A DNA stretch of 40,867 bases from assembly GCA_964478125.1 (NCBI GenBank), contig CAYZGR010000027.1, positions 1-40,867 of the forward strand, written 5' to 3'. Origin of the DNA: FW021-bin31 sp964478125 (lineage in GTDB: Bacteria; Bacteroidota; Bacteroidia; Chitinophagales; Chitinophagaceae). This document shows positions 23,969 to 30,906 of this stretch, one piece after another. A program made the translations under genes and the position numbers. Under the pieces are notes generated by a model that saw only the letters and a program-made list of their open reading frames with translations, made no database searches and had not been told where the DNA came from. Numbering within the stretch: the first letter of the stretch is position 1; the number at the start of each line of letters is the position of its first letter.

Positions 23969-26900
23969 ATGCCATTACCTGCTTTGCAAAAATTCGTATA
24001 TAACCATGCCACCGATGAAGTTATCCGCCAGGGAAGAGCCATCTATGCTTCCGGCGGCGTACAGCTTATTGAAACGGATACCACGCTCAAAAAGGCGGTC
24101 TTTCAGGTGACCAACGACACCCATCCTGTTACCTATAAAGTCATTATCAATAAATATAACAACCCGGAAGAACTAACCGTACAATGCCAATGCCCCTATG
24201 ATATGGGAGAAGTATGCCGCCATGAAGCCGCCGCTCTTTTCCAACTACAGAACTTGTTCGACAATGATAATATGGAGGACGCCGCCGCGCAATATCATCA
24301 GGAGCATACGATTATAAAAATGAAGGAAATAGAGCCCAAGACCTTACGGTTGTTGACGTCAAGAAAAAATTACCAGGAGGCGGAAAGAATAGCCCGGCAT
24401 CATCAGGCGGCTATCGAACAGGCGGCTGAAGAAATGGTGAAAGCGAAGCTGGCCTATAAGAAAAAAATATTCCGCCTGGAATTAAAGAGAAATGCCGAAG
24501 GAGTTTTCGAAACTTCCTGTAACTGTGAGGAAACCGCCCATCCCCTTTGTAAACATAAAACCGCTTTATTCCTCCAATTATTAAATGCTTACGGTCCCTA
24601 TTATTTTGATACGATTAAAAACTGGGATAAACAAAAAAATAAGTTGCTTGAACAATATGGCTATTCGCTTTCTGATGATCTGAAGGGTAAATTTGAATTT
24701 TCCTATAAAAAAGGAAAGCCTTTTTTAAGGGTTTTGGATCCCGGGATCAGGCGCGTGGTCAACCGGCCGTCTGCCTCTACCCCGGAACCTGCTAAACAAA
24801 AGAAATTTGCTGCGACCAAAGAACCTAAAAAAGCCATTGTCCTTCCACAGGGAGTGAGGTCTCGTAATCTCAGGGACGGAGGGATCGCAGATTATCTGTC
24901 CGGCCAAAAGAAGCATGTGGCAACCGGCCATAACCGGCTGGGAGTCGTTATAAGTACGTCAACTCCAAAATTTCCCCATCTGCAAATGGATATGGTCAGC
25001 GGAGCAGTAAATGATGCAGAAGACCGCTTTGTTGGCCGGGTTCAAAAACTGGAACTCACACGCTATATTGATTACTACAGCTATGCCCGGGAAGACCGGG
25101 AGTTGATCGCTCCCGTCAGAAAGCTACAGCAAGGGGAACTTAATAAGTATGTAAACCGCAACTCAACCTATGCAGGCCTTTGGGAACACATCTACATAGA
25201 GGATGAAAACAACATCCCGCCGGATACCCGCAAGCTCATCCTGAAATATATGCATTCCCGCCTTAAGCGGTTTTTCCCCATCCTGAAGGAGCATCCGCTC
25301 GTTTATTGGCTACCGCGTGGAATGGTCTTTCGTTCACACAATTTATTACCCCTATCGATCAGCGATGAAAATATCCGGCCTGAATTTGATATAAAAAGAG
25401 AAAAGGATCAGATCCGTATCTTGTGCTATATTCGTGTGAATGGGAAAAAGATCCCCATTCATGAAAACGAGTCACAATCCCCCCTCTTGTTTTTACATGA
25501 CGGGATTCTCTCTCTTTTAAGCAATGTAAAAGATGCCCTGGTTCTCACTCCCTATCTTGACAGCAATCCAATTTATATTTCCGAATCAAAGTGGCCGGAA
25601 CATTTGGAAACCGAAATCCTGCCCTTGACCCAAAAATACCCGGTGCATTTTTCATCCAATCTTATCGAACGATCCGATAAGATCAAGCCGCAGCTTTGCA
25701 TCCGTTTTAGAGAGTTGAGCAATATGCTTCTGATCCATCCCCTTTTCCGATATAACAATGAAGAGGTGGAATGGGATGCCGGAGAGCAAGTTGTCACCAT
25801 TTCAAAAGATAAGGTATTACTGATCCAACGGGATAAAAAGGCCGAAGAGGCCTTCATAAATTCTATCAAAAAGGCCCATACCCGTTTTGAAAGGCCTACA
25901 AATCAAAATTATTTTCACCTGCAATCCAAAGAAGCACTTAGTAATAACTGGTTTTTAAACTTCATGGATTTTCTAAGGGAAAATAAAGTACATGCACAGG
26001 GATTAAATCAATTAAAGAAGTTTCGTTTTAACCAATACCGGCCGGATACAAAACTGGAAATAAGTTCGGATATTGACTGGTTTGATGCAAAAGTGGCTGT
26101 AAAATTCGGCGAGCAGATAGCCAGCGTACATAATATTAAGAAAGCGCTCTCCCGTAAACAAAATTACATTCCTCTGGAGGATGGTTCCCTGGGTATTTTA
26201 CCGGAACAATGGATAGAAAAATACAGCCTCTTATTCCGTATGGGGCAAGAAGCAGAGAACGGACTTCGGGTATCCAAATACAATTTCGGGGTCATCGATG
26301 AATTGTATGAGCATATTGACGATAAACATCTGTTGGAAGAACTGGAAGAAAAAAAACGCATGTTATTGAATTTCGAGGAACTCCCCGGTATCCCTGTTCC
26401 TTCCAACATTCAGTCTGTCATGCGAAATTACCAGGAAAGCGGTTTACAATGGCTCGGTTATCTTGATAAAATTAAATGGGGCGGGATTCTGGCAGATGAC
26501 ATGGGGCTTGGTAAAACCCTACAGGCCCTGAGCTTTCTTCAGCACTTTAAAAATAAAAACAAACGCTGTTTCGCACTCGTGGTTTGCCCCACCTCATTGA
26601 TCTACAACTGGGAAAATGAGATCAAAAAATTTACGCCGGACCTTAGTTTTTATATCCATCACGGCCCCGGCAGAAGTTATAATACTAAAAAATTAAAAAA
26701 GAACAACATCATTCTCACCTCTTATGGTACGCTCAGAAGCGACATTCAATTATTTATAAAATTTGCCTTTGATTATGTTATTTTGGACGAGTCACAATTT
26801 ATCAAAAATCCGCAAAGCAAAGTAACGAAGGCGGCAAGGCTTTTAAATGCAGGCAATCGTTTTTGCCTGAGTGGAACTCCTATGCAAAACAATACTTTTG

Positions 26901-27805
26901 ATATTTATTCCCAAATGAATTTCTTAAATCCGGGGATGTTGGGAAGTATTGATTTTTTCAGAAATGAATTCTCGCAACCCATAGACAAGAGTGAAGACGA
27001 GCAGCGAAAAGGCCATTTGCGTAAGCTCATCTATCCTTTTATATTGAGGCGGACAAAAGAGCAGGTGGCACGCGACCTTCCGGAAAAAACGGAAATGGTG
27101 CTCTACTGCGAAATGAATAGAGATCAGAAAAGTATTTACGAAGCCTACCGGAGCCTGTATCGTTCTAAAATTTTAGGAACCATTGATGAGATAGGTATGG
27201 GGCGTTCGCAGCTTACTATTCTTCAGGGATTAATGAAATTACGTCAGATATGCGACTCCCCCGCTATCTTAAAAGACGAGGCTTATAATAACTATTCCGT
27301 TAAGCTGGATGAACTCTCCAGGGAATTACAGGAAAATGTGGGGGATCATAAAGTGCTGATTTTTTCCCAATTTTTGGGAATGTTAAAATTAATCAGACAA
27401 AAGTTGCAGAGGTTGAACATCCCTTTTGAATATTTTGACGGCAGCACCTCTCCCGCCGAACGAGAAAAGGCCATCTACAATTTCCAGAATAATGAGAAAA
27501 GCCGCGTCTTTTTAATTTCATTAAAAGCCGGTGGAGTTGGTTTGAATCTCACAGCAGCGGATTACGTTTATATTGTAGATCCCTGGTGGAATCCCGCCGT
27601 GGAACAACAAGCTATTGACCGTACCCATCGCATAGGGCAAACCAAAAATATCTTTGCCTACCGGATGATCTGTAAAGATACCATTGAAGAAAAGATATTA
27701 CAGCTTCAAGAAAAAAAGAAAACTTTAGTTAAAGATGTGATCTCTGATGAAAACGGTTTCGTTAAGAAACTCACCAAAGAAGACATTGTATATTTATTCA
27801 GCTAA
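23969..27805 (+). CDS. SNF2-family helicase/translocase with two SWIM zinc fingers
   Basis: The 1278-residue protein begins with two SWIM zinc fingers of identical spacing: Cys73-x-Cys75-x7-Cys83-x-His85 and Cys184-x-Cys186-x7-Cys194-x-His196. A long region I cannot assign (about 220-800) follows. The C-terminal Swi2/Snf2 motor has Walker A DDMGLGKT (near 843), motif II LDESQ (near 940, Ser and Gln in place of Ala and His), LSGTPMQNN, and motif VI RTHRIGQ (near 1217). Such motors move along double-stranded DNA to remodel protein-DNA complexes; bacterial members may act on stalled RNA polymerase or in repair. It is convergent with the response-regulator gene, the stops being nine bases apart. 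Confidence 0.93.
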   Translation: MPLPALQKFVYNHATDEVIRQGRAIYASGGVQLIETDTTLKKAVFQVTNDTHPVTYKVIINKYNNPEELTVQCQCPYDMGEVCRHEAAALFQLQNLFDNDNMEDAAAQYHQEHTIIKMKEIEPKTLRLLTSRKNYQEAERIARHHQAAIEQAAEEMVKAKLAYKKKIFRLELKRNAEGVFETSCNCEETAHPLCKHKTALFLQLLNAYGPYYFDTIKNWDKQKNKLLEQYGYSLSDDLKGKFEFSYKKGKPFLRVLDPGIRRVVNRPSASTPEPAKQKKFAATKEPKKAIVLPQGVRSRNLRDGGIADYLSGQKKHVATGHNRLGVVISTSTPKFPHLQMDMVSGAVNDAEDRFVGRVQKLELTRYIDYYSYAREDRELIAPVRKLQQGELNKYVNRNSTYAGLWEHIYIEDENNIPPDTRKLILKYMHSRLKRFFPILKEHPLVYWLPRGMVFRSHNLLPLSISDENIRPEFDIKREKDQIRILCYIRVNGKKIPIHENESQSPLLFLHDGILSLLSNVKDALVLTPYLDSNPIYISESKWPEHLETEILPLTQKYPVHFSSNLIERSDKIKPQLCIRFRELSNMLLIHPLFRYNNEEVEWDAGEQVVTISKDKVLLIQRDKKAEEAFINSIKKAHTRFERPTNQNYFHLQSKEALSNNWFLNFMDFLRENKVHAQGLNQLKKFRFNQYRPDTKLEISSDIDWFDAKVAVKFGEQIASVHNIKKALSRKQNYIPLEDGSLGILPEQWIEKYSLLFRMGQEAENGLRVSKYNFGVIDELYEHIDDKHLLEELEEKKRMLLNFEELPGIPVPSNIQSVMRNYQESGLQWLGYLDKIKWGGILADDMGLGKTLQALSFLQHFKNKNKRCFALVVCPTSLIYNWENEIKKFTPDLSFYIHHGPGRSYNTKKLKKNNIILTSYGTLRSDIQLFIKFAFDYVILDESQFIKNPQSKVTKAARLLNAGNRFCLSGTPMQNNTFDIYSQMNFLNPGMLGSIDFFRNEFSQPIDKSEDEQRKGHLRKLIYPFILRRTKEQVARDLPEKTEMVLYCEMNRDQKSIYEAYRSLYRSKILGTIDEIGMGRSQLTILQGLMKLRQICDSPAILKDEAYNNYSVKLDELSRELQENVGDHKVLIFSQFLGMLKLIRQKLQRLNIPFEYFDGSTSPAEREKAIYNFQNNEKSRVFLISLKAGGVGLNLTAADYVYIVDPWWNPAVEQQAIDRTHRIGQTKNIFAYRMICKDTIEEKILQLQEKKKTLVKDVISDENGFVKKLTKEDIVYLFS

Positions 27806-27814
27806 TGGCTTATA

Positions 27815-28513
27815 TTAACAGACCAGCTTATACCCTACTCCCCGGATATTTATGATTTGTACAGCCGGGTCTTCCTTAAGATAACGTCTTAATTTTGAAA
27901 TAAAGACATCCATGCTACGAGCATTAAAAAAATTATCATCTCCCCATATCTCCAGCAACACATCTTTTCTTTCCAATACCTGATTCTTATGGCGATATAA
28001 ACGTACAAGCAGTTCTGCCTCTCGGTAGGAAAGATTGTGTGTCTTTACGTCTTTATCTCCGTCCTCTTTAGCCTCTCTATACAATAACTGTTTTTTATAA
28101 TCAAAATAAAACGAGCCGATTTTACAAAGAGCGTCATGCTCATGAGTATAGTGACTTCTGCGAAGCAGTTCCTTTATACGTACGATCAGCTCATCCATGC
28201 TAAAAGGCTTTTTTAAATAATCATTCCCCCCGGATTCAAAGCCTCTTACAACATCTTTTGTCTGTGATCTGGCTGTTAAGAAAATAAGGGGGATATGCTT
28301 ATCCTCGCTTCGGATCTCTTTCGCGAGCGAGAGCCCGTCCATACCGGGCATCATAATATCCAAAACTACCAGATCCGGCTTCCATTCTTTAAACATGATC
28401 AGCCCTTCTTTCCCGTCTGCGGCATGCCTCATCTCAAAGCCACGGGTCTCCAGACTGTCTTTTACAATCCTTCCCAGCTGTATCTCATCTTCCACCAGTA
28501 GTATCTTAGGCAT
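27815..28513 (-). CDS. OmpR/PhoB-family response regulator
   Basis: The 232-residue protein has a receiver domain (about 1-118) with acidic pocket VEDE, phospho-acceptor Asp52 in VVLDIMMPGMDG, the switch Thr in FLTAR and conserved KKPF, followed by an OmpR-type winged helix DNA-binding domain (about 135-230, LSYREAELLVRLYRHKNQVL and INIRGVGYKL). It starts 29 bases after the histidine-kinase stop and is surely its partner. Its likely targets are the TTAAC/TTAAG half-sites in the divergent region at 29959-30002, which would make it both autoregulatory and the regulator of the GLPGLI-like and barrel genes. Confidence 0.96.
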   Translation of the reverse strand: MPKILLVEDEIQLGRIVKDSLETRGFEMRHAADGKEGLIMFKEWKPDLVVLDIMMPGMDGLSLAKEIRSEDKHIPLIFLTARSQTKDVVRGFESGGNDYLKKPFSMDELIVRIKELLRRSHYTHEHDALCKIGSFYFDYKKQLLYREAKEDGDKDVKTHNLSYREAELLVRLYRHKNQVLERKDVLLEIWGDDNFFNARSMDVFISKLRRYLKEDPAVQIINIRGVGYKLVC

Positions 28514-28542
28514 AATTCGTCATCTATAAACGGGGATTTGTT

Positions 28543-29901
28543 TTATATTTCCGTTTGGGGTATACAAATGATAAAGCTGCTCCCTTTCCCCGGTTCGCTT
28601 TTCACATGGATGGATCCGCCATGTTTTTCTACCACACTGCGTACATAGCTCAGACCCAGTCCGAAACCTTTCACCGTATGCAAGTCTCCCGTTGGCACCC
28701 GGAAAAATTTATCAAATATAAGTTTTTTATATGAGGGAGAAATACCAATGCCATCATCTTTAACGGTTATGCAAAAATCTGAAGAAGAGTTCCGATCCAT
28801 TATTATAGAGATATGCACTTCTTTTCCGGAATATTTCACCGCATTGTCTATTATGTTGTTCAATGCATTCGTAAAATGTAACTCATCCAGCAGGATATGG
28901 TTATCAGGAAGCCTGTTTTGATAATCGAAATAGACCGGTTTAGAGTTCTTAAGCTGCTGTCTTTCTATCAACTCCGTCACCATCCGATCTGCATCAACCG
29001 ATTCCTTCTTAATGGTGAAACCGCCGTTGCCCTCAATAGAGTCTTGTAATACCTTTTCGATCAGGTTGGACAAGCGATCCAATTCCTGGTGAGAAATAGC
29101 AAGGTAAGATCGTGTTTTTTCTTTATCATCAATCGCCTGGAAATGTTGCAATGCTTCAATAGCCGCGTTTACGGTTGCAATAGGCGTTTTTAACTCATGG
29201 GTCATGTTGTTAATAAAGTCCGTTTTTATTTCTGAGAGCTTCTTTTGCCTAAGGATGGTATTCATCATATAGATAAAACAGACAATAGTAAGGATCAGTA
29301 AAAGAAAAGAAGAAAAAAGTACTCCCGAAAGTTGTCCGAATAAATAGGTATACGGAAATGCAAAGGAAGCCTGTACGGAAAGACGATTCGCGGGATTAAC
29401 CCGGATCCATCTCGTTTTTAAATCAGCATCATCCGAATCGTATCCCGGAGGAGATCTCCGATGCCTCATTTCCTGTCTTTCTCTTCTTAAACGACTTTGC
29501 TTATCTCTCCTGTCGCTCCCTCTCATCGGTATGGAACGGGATCGAGTCATTGAATCCAGAACATAAGGAACCTGTACTCCCCGCTGTAATAATTCCTGCT
29601 GGTATTCCGAATCCAACATGCTAAGATCATAAGGCTGGTCTTTGAGTTTTTCTGCAATAAAATACCATCCCGGCCGCTCATATAAACTGTCCTTCCGGAT
29701 ATCCGGATGTGTTCGGGAATACGCTTTTATGTCGTTATACCCTTTTTTTCCCACCGCTTCCCTAAGCGCATCATTTACCGTACCCATAAAATGGCGGCGG
29801 GCCAGTTCATAAGCATTATACAACCAATACCCCTGAAAGCCGATAGTTCCAAGAATACAGATCGTCATCAAAAGGAAAATATATCTTATGCGCTTTTTCA
29901 A
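28543..29901 (-). CDS. Membrane-bound sensor histidine kinase with Arg-rich periplasmic domain
   Basis: The 452-residue protein has a first membrane helix (about 6-28), a periplasmic sensor region (about 29-188), a second helix (about 191-214), a HisKA dimerisation domain with His235 in NNMTHELKTP, and a HATPase domain (NNIIDNAVKYSG, DDGIGISP, GFGLGLSYV). Within the sensor region, residues 119-149 hold twelve arginines. The start is TTG: no in-frame ATG lies between it and the upstream stop, and the next ATG at codon 12 would remove the charged residues before the first helix. A TACTTTTG -7 box lies 30 bases upstream. I do not recognise the sensor fold. Confidence 0.94.
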   Translation of the reverse strand: MKKRIRYIFLLMTICILGTIGFQGYWLYNAYELARRHFMGTVNDALREAVGKKGYNDIKAYSRTHPDIRKDSLYERPGWYFIAEKLKDQPYDLSMLDSEYQQELLQRGVQVPYVLDSMTRSRSIPMRGSDRRDKQSRLRRERQEMRHRRSPPGYDSDDADLKTRWIRVNPANRLSVQASFAFPYTYLFGQLSGVLFSSFLLLILTIVCFIYMMNTILRQKKLSEIKTDFINNMTHELKTPIATVNAAIEALQHFQAIDDKEKTRSYLAISHQELDRLSNLIEKVLQDSIEGNGGFTIKKESVDADRMVTELIERQQLKNSKPVYFDYQNRLPDNHILLDELHFTNALNNIIDNAVKYSGKEVHISIIMDRNSSSDFCITVKDDGIGISPSYKKLIFDKFFRVPTGDLHTVKGFGLGLSYVRSVVEKHGGSIHVKSEPGKGSSFIICIPQTEI

Positions 29902-29931
29902 AGGTTCACATTTTAAGATGAATAGCTATAG

Positions 29932-29939
29932 CAAAAGTA
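29932..29939 (-). promoter_or_regulatory. -7 promoter box of the kinase-regulator operon
   Basis: On the minus strand this reads TACTTTTG, an exact TAnnTTTG match. At the -33 position there is no TTTG; the TTAAG half-site (29959-29963) lies there instead. Confidence 0.55.
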
Positions 29940-29958
29940 TTATCAATATTCATAATAA

Positions 29959-30002
29959 TTAAGCTCCTTAACAATATTTAACAGTAAATATATTTAATTA
30001 AC
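29959..30002 (+). promoter_or_regulatory. Phased TTAAC half-sites, candidate response-regulator binding array
   Basis: TTAAG at 29959 and TTAAC at 29968, 29978 and 29998 are spaced 9, 10 and 20 bases. Two of them form TTAACA-ATAT-TTAACA, the tandem direct-repeat style used by OmpR/PhoB-type regulators. A palindrome ATATTTA-acag-TAAATAT (29974-29991) overlaps. The array lies between divergent promoters with its ends at their -33 positions. Confidence 0.6.
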
Positions 30003-30024
30003 GCTGTATAAAAGAATTCGCGCT

Positions 30025-30032
30025 CACCTTTG
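30025..30032 (+). promoter_or_regulatory. -7-like box of the GLPGLI-like gene
   Basis: CACCTTTG differs from TAnnTTTG at its first base. The -33 position (about 30000-30004) is occupied by the last TTAAC half-site, which suggests an activator-dependent promoter. Confidence 0.45.
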
Positions 30033-30063
30033 TATCATTCAATTACTTTTTAAATTAAATAAA

Positions 30064-30774
30064 ATGAAAAACACCAGCTTATTCGGCATGCTGATTTGCC
30101 TTATCACCCTCCCCTTTGCCGGTTTTGGGCAAGGGATTACTTCGGGCGTTATTGATTATACGATAACAATGGAAAGAAGATCCTTTCATCGGCCGGGAGC
30201 CGACACACAGGAGTCCGGCCCACAGCAGTTCACAATGAAGCGCCAATTGGTTTTCAATAATCAGGCGGGGAAATTTGCAGCCCCGGCTTCAAAGCATCGC
30301 AACAATCGCAGAAGCGGAAATTTCGGAGCGGAGTTTATCGATTTTAATAAAAAAGCGTATATCCGTACTTTTAAGAGAAGGAATAACGATACGACCTTTT
30401 ATATCGCAAGGCCTTTTAAAGAAGCAGAAGGATTCCAGCTAACCGGCAAAACAAAAAAGCTACTGGGCTATAACAGTCAGGAAGCTACCGCAACGCTCCG
30501 AAACGGAAAAGTGACCCTTTGGTTTACCAAAGATCTGCCTTTCAGCTTTTCCCCCGTTAACGGACTGATTCCGCCCAACGGTGGCGTAGTTCTGGATATT
30601 CAAAACAACCGGATGCATTACCAGGCCACCGCAGTAGACGCTAAACAAGTAGAAGCATCAACAGTAACGATTCCCGGGCCCTCCAGCCAGGTCAGCAGTG
30701 ATGCGCTTCGAAAATCGTTCCACGGCAGGAACAGAGGAAGGGGTCAATGGAACAACCACCGTGGAGACCGGTAA
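30064..30774 (+). CDS. Secreted GLPGLI-like protein with Arg/Gly-rich tail
   Basis: The 236-residue protein has a signal peptide (about 1-22, ending GFGQG), then a beta-rich body. The segment LPFSFSPVNGLIPPNGGVVL (from about 159) sits where GLPGLI proteins carry their name motif, but in a divergent form, so the family call is tentative. The function of GLPGLI proteins is unknown; they are often encoded beside outer-membrane barrel proteins, as here. The C-terminal 22 residues contain six arginines and three glycines. It begins a plus-strand transcription unit divergent from the two-component system and is followed after 132 bases by the barrel gene. Confidence 0.75.
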   Translation: MKNTSLFGMLICLITLPFAGFGQGITSGVIDYTITMERRSFHRPGADTQESGPQQFTMKRQLVFNNQAGKFAAPASKHRNNRRSGNFGAEFIDFNKKAYIRTFKRRNNDTTFYIARPFKEAEGFQLTGKTKKLLGYNSQEATATLRNGKVTLWFTKDLPFSFSPVNGLIPPNGGVVLDIQNNRMHYQATAVDAKQVEASTVTIPGPSSQVSSDALRKSFHGRNRGRGQWNNHRGDR

Positions 30775-30810
30775 AAGATCGCAATAGCATATTATCCGGA
30801 TAACAGAAGA

Positions 30811-30860
30811 TTACCGCTAATTACCGCTAAGTCGCAAAGCTAAGAACGCTGCGACTTAGC
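30811..30860 (+). repeat. 10-bp tandem duplication and 11-bp inverted repeat between the two surface-protein genes
   Basis: TTACCGCTAA occurs twice in tandem (30811-30830). The second copy runs into a perfect 11-base inverted repeat, GCTAAGTCGCA (30826-30836) and TGCGACTTAGC (30850-30860), with a 13-base loop. No T run follows, so it is not a typical terminator. The sequence resembles dispersed Bacteroidota intergenic repeats of the gcgactta type. Confidence 0.6.
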
Positions 30861-30906
30861 CTCTCTGCGAGATCCAAAATATCTTATTCCTTATTCAACT
30901 TAAAAA

